Program-made: the position numbers and the translations under genes
Shown here: positions 15,435 through 23,696 of the stretch, in pieces
Position numbering within the stretch: the stretch's first letter is position 1
Layout: each line of letters opens with the position of its first letter
Notes under the pieces: model-generated
Told to the model about the DNA's origin: nothing
Databases searched by the model: none
What the model saw: the letters and a program-made list of their open reading frames with translations, nothing else
Assembly (NCBI GenBank): GCA_046153875.1
Contig: JBJXFE010000054.1
Span: forward strand, 1 to 64,000
Direction of reading: 5' to 3'
DNA length: 64,000 bases
DNA from: JBJXFE01 sp046153875
Lineage (GTDB): Bacteria; Planctomycetota; Phycisphaerae; Phycisphaerales; UBA1924

Positions 15435-17303
15435 TCATGGCGACGCCGCCGCGTCGAACGCCGCCCCGCCCCGCGCGCGGACGATCGGTGGCTGAGCGTC
15501 CGCGCGGCACGGGGCGGACCCTGGATCGGCAGCGGCGTGGGGGGACAACAGTTCCCTGTAGATGGCGTCGAACTCGCGGACGTGGTCGGGGTAGCTGCGC
15601 AGCGGCGTGACGGCGTGAACCTCCGACGGGCTGGGCAGCGCGACCTCGCCGCGCACGACGCGGGTGATGCAGTCGGCGAGCGCCGCGGGATCGCCCGCAG
15701 GGAAGAGGAGCCCGTTGTAGCGGCGCGGTGCCCCACAGGGCTCGACGCCCGTCTCACGGGCGCCCGATGTGGACGGCTCGACAATCCACTCCGGGGGCCC
15801 GCCCAGGCGCGAGGCGATCACGAACTTCCCGGCGTGCAGATGTTCGAGCAGCACGAGCGGAGAGTTCTCGAACCAGATGTGCGGCAGGATGCCCGCGTCG
15901 TACTCGTCGGCCATGGTGAGGAGCTGCATGAGGTCGTACCCGCCGAGGAACGCGACCTGCGGATAAGTGCTCAGCCGCTTGCGGTAGTACCAGTCGCCGC
16001 CGGACGCCCGGATCAGGAAGTGGCACCGCGTCCGCACCCCGTCGCCGAGCATCGGGATCGCGCGGGCAAGCACCTCCAGCCCCTTGTTCGCCCGCACCGT
16101 GCCCAGGAACGCGAAGCGGCAGGCACGGGCCGCGTCCGGCGTCCACGGGGTGCGGTCGTAGCACGGCGAACGCACGGCGCGCCGGTGGACCTGATCGAAG
16201 TGCGGCTGGCCGAGTCGGACGACGCGCCCGCGGGCCGGGTCGACGCCCATCGACACGTGAGCGTCGAGCAGGAACCGGCTGGGCGGTGTGACCAGGGAAG
16301 CACGGTTGAGCGCGGCGATGCCCGCGACACGACGCCGCCCGTACTCGTTCAGCACCCGCAGGTGAACGTCGCGGGGCGTGCCCAGAAACCGTTCGTTCTG
16401 ATCGATCGGCGAAGCGCCGATGTCGGTGACCATCGCCGGTGTCACGGTCAGCCCGTGGTCCACGCGCCCGGACTTCGCCCCGGGTCCGCCCGCATCGAAA
16501 CCGCGGGCCGCTTCCGGGTCGGGTTTGGGGGATTCGAGCGTGTTCGGATCGATGCCGTCGAGCCTGAGGCCGAGCCTGCGCTTGATCGCGCGGCACGTGT
16601 ACAGGTAGAACCCGGCGGCCGCGTCGCCGAGAACGGCACGGATGGTGTCCTCAATGCGTCGCCCGAAGCGCGCGGCGGCGGGGTGCGGCGCGTCGAGGCA
16701 CCCGACGCAGCGTCGCCCGCCGTCGTAGTCCAGGCAGACGGTGGCTTCGCGGTGCAGCAGGTCCACCTGCGGGCAGGCGTACCAGTAGTTGTGCGGCGTG
16801 ACGACCACGGGGCGGGCCGTGTCGCGGATCGCGCCGATCAGGTCCAGCGGCAGCCCCTCGGACGAGTGGACGTGGACAAGCTCGGCCCGTACGCGGTCGA
16901 GCCACGCCAGCACGCGCTGGGTCTGGCGCGGCGCTGCAATCTCGCCGCGCACGCCGCGGAAGTTGGGGAGCGCCGGGGACAAATTGGGCGCGTTGACAAG
17001 CTCCCAGCACTCGACGCCGCGCCACGCCTCGGAGCGCCGCAGGCGCATGCGGAACAGGAAGCCGTACCTCCGCCCCGACGACAGGTAGGAAACGGTGTGC
17101 CCTGCGGCCGCGAGGCCGCCGGCAAGCTCCGAGGCCGAGAGGTTGTATCCCGAGCCCTCGTGAGCCTGGAGGGAGAGTCGCGCCCACCCGAGGACCGCGA
17201 TCCGCATCGGTCGGACCGCGCGGAACCACGGCGGGTGTGCGTCTCGCGGCGGCATGGGCGGCGTCAGCCCCGCGGCGACCGTGGCCGGTGGCGGTGCGTT
17301 CAT
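15435..17303 (-). CDS. GT4 glycosyltransferase with four-cysteine insert
   Basis: Protein of 622 aa. After an N-terminal tail rich in Pro and Ala, the GT4 fold begins at M-R-I-A-V-L-G-W and H-E-G-S-G-Y-N-L-S-A-S-E-L-A-G-G-L. At about residues 168-205 there is C-P-Q-V-D-L-L, then C-L-D-Y-D-G-G-R-R-C-V-G-C, a four-cysteine segment of zinc-ribbon type directly after H-N-Y-W-Y-A. The C-terminal donor domain has F-L-G-T-V-R-A-N-K-G-L-E-V and F-E-N-S-P-L-V-L-L-E-H-L-H-A-G-K near 480, including the E-x7-E region of GT4. The start ATG lies inside the stop codon of the upstream GT2 gene (ATGA), so translation is coupled. The substrate is unknown; a surface polysaccharide is likely. Confidence 0.88.
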   Translation of the reverse strand: MNAPPPATVAAGLTPPMPPRDAHPPWFRAVRPMRIAVLGWARLSLQAHEGSGYNLSASELAGGLAAAGHTVSYLSSGRRYGFLFRMRLRRSEAWRGVECWELVNAPNLSPALPNFRGVRGEIAAPRQTQRVLAWLDRVRAELVHVHSSEGLPLDLIGAIRDTARPVVVTPHNYWYACPQVDLLHREATVCLDYDGGRRCVGCLDAPHPAAARFGRRIEDTIRAVLGDAAAGFYLYTCRAIKRRLGLRLDGIDPNTLESPKPDPEAARGFDAGGPGAKSGRVDHGLTVTPAMVTDIGASPIDQNERFLGTPRDVHLRVLNEYGRRRVAGIAALNRASLVTPPSRFLLDAHVSMGVDPARGRVVRLGQPHFDQVHRRAVRSPCYDRTPWTPDAARACRFAFLGTVRANKGLEVLARAIPMLGDGVRTRCHFLIRASGGDWYYRKRLSTYPQVAFLGGYDLMQLLTMADEYDAGILPHIWFENSPLVLLEHLHAGKFVIASRLGGPPEWIVEPSTSGARETGVEPCGAPRRYNGLLFPAGDPAALADCITRVVRGEVALPSPSEVHAVTPLRSYPDHVREFDAIYRELLSPHAAADPGSAPCRADAQPPIVRARGGAAFDAAASP

Positions 17304-19006
17304 CCGTACTTGCCCCCGGCTCCGGACGCCGGCTTCACCCGGATGCCGTGCCACGCGGAGCGCACCATCGTGGCGCCCCAGCGCGCGAAAAACCGCACGC
17401 GGAGCCAAAGTCCGTCGCGCTCGGCCTGCGCCTCGTTGGGCCGGCGGCGATCGACGTGGATGTTCCAGCGCGATCGGATGAGGGGGAAGTCGTTGTGCTG
17501 GTCGAACACCACAACGGCGGACGGCGGGCGGCGGAACCACCCGCCCTGCACGCGCCACTTGGATCGGCGGTTGGGCGTGAAGGTCACGCGCGCGGGTTGG
17601 TTCGCGGGCGCCCGATCCCGCGCCGGGTCGGGGACGCCGTCGCGGACCAGGTACGTCCAGCGGGGCTGGAGGTGGAGGCGCCCCGCGTCGATCATCGCGT
17701 GCGTGAGCCGGGCCCGCAGGTCGTCGGCCCATGCGATCGATTCGGCGTGGGAGCACATCACGAGGACCTCGGCCCCCGGGCGCAGCGCCCCCGCGCGTTC
17801 GAGGCAGTCGAGCAGCGGACGGAAGGGTGGGCCCTCGTCGTTGAGCTTGCCGCCGCGCCCGGTGACGAGGTCGTGGACGGTGCGCCGGAGGATCTCGGCG
17901 TGGAAGAGGCGGCAATGGGTGGCCGCCTTGCGGCTGGCCAGGAGCATCCCGCCCGTGGCCCGGACGATCGCCCGGCGCAGACGATCCCGCGTCATCACCT
18001 TCTGGCTCATCCAGAGCCGGTTGCGCTCGGAGTAGTAGGCGCGGGCGGGCGTGAGCTTCTGAATCCAGTACGTGTGGTAGACGACCGCGTCGAGGTCGCA
18101 GACCACCCGGTACCCGGCGCGCCCGAACCGCAGACACCAGTCGGCGTCGTCGCAGTAGATGAAGAAACGCCGGTCCCAGAAGCCGACCTTCTTCACGGCC
18201 GACCATCGGGCGAGCAGGCTGCACGCCGAGACGACGTCCACCTCGCGCACGCCGGTGAAGGGTCGGGGCCCGCGCGTCCCGCCCGCGCGAGCCGCCCAGG
18301 CGCGGTGCTCGGCGTGAAGGCGGTGGCCCGCCGGGGCGTCGGGCGTCATGCGCCCCTCGGCCGCGTCGAAGTAGATCGTGGTTTCCAGCGTCGTGGCGCG
18401 GTCGTGGAAATCGACCGTGCGGGAGCCGACCAGGCCGATACGCGGATCGGATTCGCCGGTGGTCACCAGGCGGCGCAGGGCATCGGCGGGCAGGTCCACG
18501 TCGTCGTCCACGAGCCAGACGTACGCGGGGCGATCGCACCCCGTCCCGGGCGTATCGAGCCGCTGCTCCACGAACGCCAGGCCCGTGTTGAAGCCGCCGC
18601 ACCCGCCGTGGTTCACGCTGTTGCGGACGATCGTCAGCGACCGGAACCGCCCGAGGTTTCCGGTGCCGGTCGGGGCCTCGCGCGGGCGGAAGTCGGGCTG
18701 GTCAGCCTCCGGCGTGGGGTTGTCGATCACGCGGTCGGGGCGCCAGCGGTCAATCAGGAACTCGGTCGCGCCGTCGGTGGAGGCGTTGTCGATGACGGCG
18801 ACATCGAGGCGGGCCCCCGGGTAGGTCTGGCGCGCCAGGGCGGCGAGCACGTCCCCCACCGCTTGCCTGCGGTTCCAGGTCACGATGACGACGGCGATGG
18901 CGGGATCGGTCGCGCGTGTGGCTTCGACGTGAACTTCTACCGGGCGCGGCGGCATCGGGAGCGCCGCGACGTCCGTCGGCATCGGGCTGCGGAGCGGCGG
19001 CGTCAC
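17300..19006 (-). CDS. GT2 family glycosyltransferase
   Basis: Protein of 568 aa. The GT-A core starts at about residue 37 with V-V-I-V-T-W-N-R-R and V-A-V-I-D-N-A-S-T-D-G. Y-V-W-L-V-D-D-D-V-D-L near 159 holds the metal-binding DXD, and C-D-D-A-D-W-C-L-R-F-G near 280 is the conserved acceptor-side motif of the rhamnosyl/galactofuranosyl-type GT2 group. The C-terminal 200 residues are an extension without clear family. Both ends overlap neighbours by 4 nt (ATGA), which places it firmly inside the glycosyltransferase operon. It probably adds one sugar to a lipid-linked or surface glycan at the inner face of the membrane. Confidence 0.88.
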   Translation of the reverse strand: MTPPLRSPMPTDVAALPMPPRPVEVHVEATRATDPAIAVVIVTWNRRQAVGDVLAALARQTYPGARLDVAVIDNASTDGATEFLIDRWRPDRVIDNPTPEADQPDFRPREAPTGTGNLGRFRSLTIVRNSVNHGGCGGFNTGLAFVEQRLDTPGTGCDRPAYVWLVDDDVDLPADALRRLVTTGESDPRIGLVGSRTVDFHDRATTLETTIYFDAAEGRMTPDAPAGHRLHAEHRAWAARAGGTRGPRPFTGVREVDVVSACSLLARWSAVKKVGFWDRRFFIYCDDADWCLRFGRAGYRVVCDLDAVVYHTYWIQKLTPARAYYSERNRLWMSQKVMTRDRLRRAIVRATGGMLLASRKAATHCRLFHAEILRRTVHDLVTGRGGKLNDEGPPFRPLLDCLERAGALRPGAEVLVMCSHAESIAWADDLRARLTHAMIDAGRLHLQPRWTYLVRDGVPDPARDRAPANQPARVTFTPNRRSKWRVQGGWFRRPPSAVVVFDQHNDFPLIRSRWNIHVDRRRPNEAQAERDGLWLRVRFFARWGATMVRSAWHGIRVKPASGAGGKYG

Positions 19007-20658
19007 GGCGTCACCCCGCGTCCCGCGAGGGGCATCCGCGGGTCCGGCGCTCGCGTGCGGACGGTGACGGCCACCTCGGGCCCGGCGCGCGCGGCGCGCG
19101 AACCCTCGTAGACACCGACAACCTCCGCGGCGTGCGCGGCGATGGTCCTGGGCGGGCGCACGTTCGCGCGGAGCGAACCGAGCACCTCGGGCGCTCGCGC
19201 GATCTCCGTGAGGCGCCGGGCCAGGTCGTAGCGGTCGTTCCCGCGGAACAGGATGCCGTTGTCCCCGTCACGGATGAAGTCCGGGATGCCGCCGAGATCG
19301 GCGCCGAGCACCGGCACTCCGCACGCGAGGAACTCGAACACCGTCTGCGGCGCGTTGTCCCACCAGACGGAGGGGACGACGCCGAGGTCCGCCCCGGCCA
19401 GGAGGCGCGGGATGTCCTCGAAGGCATACCCGCCATGAAACCCCATACCGGCGAGCCGCGGGTGCAGGCGGCGGAACCGGTGGCGGATGGTTTCGCCGCC
19501 CTGCGCGTGGATGGTGAGGTGAAACCGGCGCAACACCTCCGGCACGAGGAGCCCGAGCGCGTCGGCGAGCATCGGAAGTCCCTTGGCGTAGTTGTTGAAA
19601 CCCAGGAACACGAGGCGGATGGGGCGGGGCCGCCCATCCGGCCCGACCAGCGGCCGCGGCTGGACACGCGGGTGATGCGCCGCCAACTCGGCCAGACGCG
19701 TGCCGATGTGCTGCGTGCGGATGCGCGGCGCCTCCACGCCCATCGACACGAACTTGGCCCGGACGAACTCCGAGACGGCCAGGACTTCGTCGCACGAGTT
19801 GAGCATCGCGATCATGGCGTCGCGCCGGTGCGCGTAGGCGTTGGGCGGTCTGACGCTCGCCGGTGGCGGGCTGATCGAGTTGGTCAGCGGGACCCAGGTC
19901 GGGTGGAGCGCCCCAGGGTCGCGCGCGAGCGGCTGGGGCGGGGGGGGGCGGCGGCGGAGGCGCGACTTGATCGCCCGGGCGGCGAGGTGGGCCAGCGGCA
20001 CGCGCCAGAGCATCCTGCGCACAGGGTCCGGGATGAACCGGAACACGGGGGCATACGGCCCTTTGCCGCCCATGATCCGCCGGCGCGCCACGGCCGGGTC
20101 CGGAGCCGGGACGCACGCCGCGCACGCGTGCCCGCTGTCAAAGTCATGGCACGGGAAGCGCCCACCGCGAAGCAGGTAGACCTGCGGGCAGACGGTGTGG
20201 TAGTTGTGAAGAGAGAAGATGATGCGCACGCCGGGGCACCCCTCGCGGATCGCACCGATGCACCCGGCCGTGAACCCCTCGATGTTGTGGAGGTGGACCG
20301 CGTCGGGCTGAAGGTGGGCGACGAACTCGGCGACGAGGCGCTCAAGCTCGGCGTGGGCGACCTCGCCCGCCGGGCCGTTGAACTGATTGATGGAGGGCGC
20401 GAGCACGGGCGAGTTCAGGACCTCGTGGAGCCGGATGCCACGCCAGTCCTCGTGCCGGACGATCCGCGGCGGGCCGGGCTCGCGCGACAGCCCTTTCCCA
20501 CCCTCTCCGGGTTCATACTTCGTGCCGCCGCAGAGCGAAACCACGTCGTGCCCGAGCCGAACGAGTTCGAGGGCGAGCGACTGGGCGTACCCGTTGACGC
20601 CGCCGCCCACGGCCGCACCCTTGGCGATCGGGGCCCAGTTGACGAGCAGGATCCGCAC
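19003..20658 (-). CDS. GT4 glycosyltransferase with four-cysteine insert, first gene of the operon
   Basis: Protein of 551 aa from a GTG. It opens V-R-I-L-L-V-N-W-A-P and G-G-G-V-N-G-Y-A-Q-S-L-A, typical of GT4 N-domains. At about residues 155-190 it has V-C-P-Q-V-Y-L-L, then C-H-D-F-D-S-G-H-A-C-A-A-C, matching the four-cysteine segment of the paralogue two genes downstream. The C-domain has F-L-G-F-N-N-Y-A-K-G-L and E-F-L-A-C-G-V-P-V-L-G-A-D with G-G-I-P-D-F near 443. A TACCCT box lies 6 nt before the GTG. That box and the G-rich repeat upstream mark the promoter of this operon. The frame stays open far upstream but without homology. Confidence 0.88.
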   Translation of the reverse strand: MRILLVNWAPIAKGAAVGGGVNGYAQSLALELVRLGHDVVSLCGGTKYEPGEGGKGLSREPGPPRIVRHEDWRGIRLHEVLNSPVLAPSINQFNGPAGEVAHAELERLVAEFVAHLQPDAVHLHNIEGFTAGCIGAIREGCPGVRIIFSLHNYHTVCPQVYLLRGGRFPCHDFDSGHACAACVPAPDPAVARRRIMGGKGPYAPVFRFIPDPVRRMLWRVPLAHLAARAIKSRLRRRPPPPQPLARDPGALHPTWVPLTNSISPPPASVRPPNAYAHRRDAMIAMLNSCDEVLAVSEFVRAKFVSMGVEAPRIRTQHIGTRLAELAAHHPRVQPRPLVGPDGRPRPIRLVFLGFNNYAKGLPMLADALGLLVPEVLRRFHLTIHAQGGETIRHRFRRLHPRLAGMGFHGGYAFEDIPRLLAGADLGVVPSVWWDNAPQTVFEFLACGVPVLGADLGGIPDFIRDGDNGILFRGNDRYDLARRLTEIARAPEVLGSLRANVRPPRTIAAHAAEVVGVYEGSRAARAGPEVAVTVRTRAPDPRMPLAGRGVTP

Positions 20659-20664
20659 CGAGGT

Positions 20665-20670
20665 AGGGTA
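20665..20670 (-). promoter_or_regulatory. TACCCT box 6 nt before the GTG at 20658
   Basis: Leaderless-type -10 box of the glycosyltransferase operon. It decides the GTG start, since no Shine-Dalgarno sequence is present. Confidence 0.5.
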
Positions 20671-20679
20671 ACGATGATC

Positions 20680-20703
20680 GGGAGCAGGGAACAGGGGACA
20701 GGG
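20680..20703 (+). repeat. Short G-run repeat, possible G-quadruplex
   Basis: Four G-runs spaced by 3-4 nt: GGGAGCA, GGGAACA, GGGGACA, GGG. It lies in the divergent gap between the glycosyltransferase operon and the zinc-ribbon/PH gene, about 10-33 nt upstream of the minus-strand -10 box, where a -35 element would be expected. Confidence 0.55.
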
Positions 20704-20784
20704 TTCTGAGCGCCCGGCGTCTGTGAGGCCGATGTTCAGCGTCGATGGGTATTCGGGCACCCGGACCCGTGCCCGCCGTTCTTG

Positions 20785-20790
20785 TACCCT
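20785..20790 (+). promoter_or_regulatory. TACCCT box 9 nt before the start at 20800
   Basis: Leaderless-type box. It favours ATG 20800 over the TTG at 20782. Confidence 0.45.
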
Positions 20791-20799
20791 TCCTCCACC

Positions 20800-21501
20800 A
20801 TGATCCGAGTCCGCTGCGACCGATGCGAGAAACTCCTGGAAGCCCCCGACGACCTCGCGGGCCAGAGGATCGAGTGCCCGGCGTGCGGGGACGTGAGGGT
20901 CCTGCCCGCGACCGAGAGCGGTGTTGCGGGCGCCGGGTCGGGGCTGCCCAAGGCGCGCCAGGGTGCGAGCGAATCCACCGCCCCGCCAGCGAAGCCCGAG
21001 CCCGCCGATCGCGCCGTGGCCGCCGGGTACCCGCCCGACTCCGGGCCCGAGCAGACCGTGATGGTGGTGCGCCCGGTGATGTTCCGCGCGCGGCTCGGGC
21101 TCACGCTCCTGATGATGGCGGGCGCGGTGGCGGCCATTGTGGGCATGGTATACTTCGGCGGCGTCCACAAGCACACCGCCGGGTTCTGGGGCAGTGTGGG
21201 CGTCTTCGCGGTGTGCCTGCTCTTCTTGGGCGTCTGGCGGATCGATCACCTGGGCACAAAGCTGACGATCACGAACAAGCGGTCCGTGGCCCGGCGGGGC
21301 CTCATCAGCAAGGCCACCACGGAGGTCTTCCACGACCACGTGCGGAACGTGCAGATCACGCAGTCCGCGTGGCAACGGCTGATCGGGATCGGGCGGATCG
21401 GGCTGTCGAGTTCGGCGGACGACGACATCGAGATCGTTTTGGACGACCTGCCGTCGCCCGACCGCATCCGCCGGGTTATTGACCTCTACCGCCCGATGTA
21501 G
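20800..21501 (+). CDS. Zinc-ribbon membrane protein with bacterial PH domain
   Basis: Protein of 233 aa. The N-terminus is a zinc ribbon, C-D-R-C-E-K-L-L then C-P-A-C-G (residues 5-30), followed by a disordered linker and two membrane segments at about 102-120 and 130-148. The C-terminal part (about 155-233) matches a YdbS-type bacterial PH domain, with L-T-I-T-N-K-R-S-V-A-R-R-G, H-V-R-N-V-Q-I-T-Q and I-G-L-S-S-S-A-D-D-D. Domains of this type sit on the cytoplasmic face of the membrane. The combination with an N-terminal ribbon is common in planctomycetes. No role is known. Confidence 0.82.
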   Translation: MIRVRCDRCEKLLEAPDDLAGQRIECPACGDVRVLPATESGVAGAGSGLPKARQGASESTAPPAKPEPADRAVAAGYPPDSGPEQTVMVVRPVMFRARLGLTLLMMAGAVAAIVGMVYFGGVHKHTAGFWGSVGVFAVCLLFLGVWRIDHLGTKLTITNKRSVARRGLISKATTEVFHDHVRNVQITQSAWQRLIGIGRIGLSSSADDDIEIVLDDLPSPDRIRRVIDLYRPM

Positions 21502-21569
21502 CCGGCGCCGCCGGGCACGGGCTCCGTCGGGGGCGGCTGAGCGGCGCTGGACTTGCCGGGCGGCCGCCC

Positions 21570-21575
21570 TACTCT
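21570..21575 (+). promoter_or_regulatory. TACTCT box 10 nt before the start at 21586
   Basis: Leaderless-type box. No Shine-Dalgarno site precedes the ATG. Confidence 0.4.
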
Positions 21576-21585
21576 CCACCGCGAC

Positions 21586-21930
21586 ATGGAAAACCGAACT
21601 CCGCACGCCCGCCATGACGACGAAGGAGCCGGGATCGGCTCCCGGGGGTCGTCGATGACGTGGATGCACAGGCTGCGGCTCCGGGCGTTCGCGCTGCTGG
21701 TCGCGTTGACGCTGGCGGCGATCGGGATCGCGTCGGCGGCCGCGCTGCCGGTGTGGCCCGCACTCGGGTTCGCGGTGGCGGCGGTGGCACTCGTGGTCAA
21801 CCGCATGGCGTCGCGGCTCGACCACCCGACATGCCTGAGCTGCGGGTCGAACCTTTCCGGGCAGCCGACCGGCGTTCACGGGACCATCTGCCCCGGGTGC
21901 GGTGCGGTGAACGACCGCACCGTGGCGTAG
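21586..21930 (+). CDS. Small membrane protein with C-terminal zinc ribbon
   Basis: Protein of 114 aa. Two adjoining hydrophobic segments lie at about residues 30-70 (A-F-A-L-L-V-A-L-T-L-A-A-I-G, then A-L-G-F-A-V-A-A-V-A-L-V-V), followed by a ribbon C-L-S-C-G-S-N-L-S-G then C-P-G-C-G-A. It resembles in plan the protein at 243-725, but the two are not clearly homologous. The start at 21586 rests on the TACTCT box; a second ATG at 21655 just before the membrane segments is an alternative. The gene lies 41 nt before xylA, which has its own box. Confidence 0.7.
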   Translation: MENRTPHARHDDEGAGIGSRGSSMTWMHRLRLRAFALLVALTLAAIGIASAAALPVWPALGFAVAAVALVVNRMASRLDHPTCLSCGSNLSGQPTGVHGTICPGCGAVNDRTVA

Positions 21931-21959
21931 CGGCCCAACGTGCGGCCCGGGCGCGGCGT

Positions 21960-21965
21960 TAGACT
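21960..21965 (+). promoter_or_regulatory. TAGACT box 6 nt before the xylA start
   Basis: TAGACT, then CCGCGC, then the ATG at 21972. There is no Shine-Dalgarno site, so this is a clear leaderless-type arrangement on a conserved metabolic gene. Confidence 0.5.
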
Positions 21966-21971
21966 CCGCGC

Positions 21972-23144
21972 ATGCCGGCTTCCTTCAATCCGACGCCCGC
22001 GGACAGGTTCACGTTCGGCCTCTGGACCGTCGGCAACACGGGGCGCGACCCGTTCGGCGAGCCCACGCGACCCCGGTGGTCGCCCGCGCAGATCCTGGAC
22101 CTGCTGGGCGAGGTCGGCGGCGTGTGCGGCGTCAACTTCCACGACAATGACCTGGTGCCGATCGACGCGACGCCGACGGAGGCGGAGTCGATCAAGCGCG
22201 ACTTCCGCCGGGCCCTGAAACGCAACCGCCTCAAGACGGCGATGGCCACGGCCAACCTGTTCACCGACCCGGTGTTCAAGGACGGAGCATTCACGAGCAA
22301 CGACGCGCATGTGCGGGCGTACGCGCTGCACAAGACGATGCGGGCGATGGACCTGGGCGCGGAGTTCGGGGCGAAGGTGTTTGTGTTCTGGGGCGGGCGC
22401 GAGGGCACGGAGACGGACGCCGCCAAGGACCCGATCGAGGCGGAGCGGCGCTTCCGGAGTTCGCTGGATTTCCTGTGCGGGTACGTGCTCGACAAGGGGT
22501 ACCGGTTCCGTATCGCGCTGGAGGCCAAGCCGAATGAGCCGCGCGGGCACATGTACTTCGCCACGACGGGGCACTACCTGGCGCTCATCCCGACGCTGGC
22601 GCACCCGGAGATGGTGGGCGTGAACCCCGAGGTGGCGCACGAGCACATGGCGGGGCTGAACTTCACGCACGCGGTCGCGGGCGCCCTGGCGGCGGGCAAG
22701 CTCTTCCACATCGACCTGAACGACCAGCAGTTCGGGCGGTACGACCAGGACCTGCGGTTCGGGTCGGCGGACATCAAGTCCGCGTTCTTCCTGGTGAAAC
22801 TGCTGCAGGAATCGGGCTACGCGGGGTTCCGTCACTTCGACGCCCATGCCTACCGGACGGCCGACCGCGCGGACGTGATCGCGTTCGCCCGCGGGTGCAT
22901 GAGGACCTACCTGATCCTCAAGGACAAAGCTCGGCGCTGGGCGGCGGACCCGACGATCCGGCGTCTGCGCGTCGCAATCCATCGATCGGACGCGCCGGTC
23001 GAACGGCTGTCGTCCCGGTATTCGCGGCGATCCGCGGCCGCCATCGACGCGCTGGAGCTCGACCGGGGCATGCTCGCCGCGCGATCGCTCCCGTATGAGC
23101 AGCTTGACCAGCGAACGATGGACATCCTGCTGGGCGTCGCTTAG
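21972..23144 (+). CDS. xylA: Xylose isomerase
   Basis: Protein of 390 aa, the size of the short, actinobacterial-type class of xylose isomerase. It interconverts D-xylose and D-xylulose (and glucose and fructose) in the cytoplasm with two divalent metals. Visible signatures: F-T-F-G-L-W-T-V-G near the start, N-F-H-D-N-D-L-V-P with the catalytic His at about 57, V-F-W-G-G-R-E-G at about 137, E-A-K-P-N-E-P-R-G-H with the metal Glu at about 181, and K-L-F-H-I-D-L-N-D-Q carrying metal ligands near 243. No xylulokinase or transporter is adjacent, so pathway context is missing. The start is fixed by homology (A-D-R-F-T-F) and the TAGACT box. Confidence 0.96.
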   Translation: MPASFNPTPADRFTFGLWTVGNTGRDPFGEPTRPRWSPAQILDLLGEVGGVCGVNFHDNDLVPIDATPTEAESIKRDFRRALKRNRLKTAMATANLFTDPVFKDGAFTSNDAHVRAYALHKTMRAMDLGAEFGAKVFVFWGGREGTETDAAKDPIEAERRFRSSLDFLCGYVLDKGYRFRIALEAKPNEPRGHMYFATTGHYLALIPTLAHPEMVGVNPEVAHEHMAGLNFTHAVAGALAAGKLFHIDLNDQQFGRYDQDLRFGSADIKSAFFLVKLLQESGYAGFRHFDAHAYRTADRADVIAFARGCMRTYLILKDKARRWAADPTIRRLRVAIHRSDAPVERLSSRYSRRSAAAIDALELDRGMLAARSLPYEQLDQRTMDILLGVA

Positions 23145-23156
23145 CGTCGAACGCAA

Positions 23157-23681
23157 TCAGCGGGGCCCGCCCGCGGAACCCGCGGCCTCGGCTTCGTGCC
23201 GGCGCCGGGCCTTGCGCTCCTGGTTGACCATCCAGATCGTGTGGAGCACGCGGTTCAGGCCGATGCCCACGAGAAACCCGATGATCGTGGCTGTTTCGGG
23301 GCGCCACTCCCAGTGCATCAGCAGGCGCTGCAGGCCCAGGGCGAAGCCGTAGAGCAGTGGCATGAGGGCGGCGCGTTCGAACTGGATGAGCGTGGCGCTC
23401 TTGATGAACCCGAGATTCCGGTGGAGGAACTCGATGGGCCGTGGCTCGCGCGACGGCGTGTGATTCGCCCACCAATGCAGGGCGAGGTAGATCAGCACGT
23501 CGAAGATGATGTCGGCCACAAAGGTGATGGCGGAGATCGTCCACTTGTTGGTGACACCGAACCGGGTGGCCAGATGGACGACGCCCGTGAGCGGGATGAG
23601 CGCGAGCAGCCCGGCCGCGACGATATTGACGTTGATGTTGACGATCCGCCGCGCGTAGAGCTGCCTGAGCCGTTGGACCAT
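23157..23681 (-). CDS. Integral membrane protein of unknown function
   Basis: Protein of 174 aa. Four hydrophobic segments can be seen, at about residues 18-36, 46-64, 104-122 and 130-148, with a charged C-terminus (R-K-A-R-R-R-H). I recognise no family. It is convergent with xylA, 12 bp away, and separated by 12 bp from the methyltransferase gene upstream. A TAGGAT box lies 9 nt before the ATG, overlapping the end of the methyltransferase gene, so it probably has its own transcript. Confidence 0.7.
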   Translation of the reverse strand: MVQRLRQLYARRIVNINVNIVAAGLLALIPLTGVVHLATRFGVTNKWTISAITFVADIIFDVLIYLALHWWANHTPSREPRPIEFLHRNLGFIKSATLIQFERAALMPLLYGFALGLQRLLMHWEWRPETATIIGFLVGIGLNRVLHTIWMVNQERKARRRHEAEAAGSAGGPR

Positions 23682-23690
23682 AGAGAGGGA

Positions 23691-23696
23691 ATCCTA
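23691..23696 (-). promoter_or_regulatory. TAGGAT box 9 nt before the start at 23681
   Basis: Minus-strand TAGGAT overlapping the last codon region of the methyltransferase gene. Leaderless-type spacing. Confidence 0.4.

Noticed and set aside
15189..18035. Very long Arg-rich open frames on the plus strand, and similar ones elsewhere
   Set aside because: They are antisense to well-supported genes, have Arg/Pro/His-rich composition typical of out-of-phase reading in GC-rich DNA, and lack start signals.
21655..21930. Shorter start for the small zinc-ribbon membrane protein
   Set aside because: Possible, but the TACTCT box is placed for the ATG at 21586. Kept as an alternative only.
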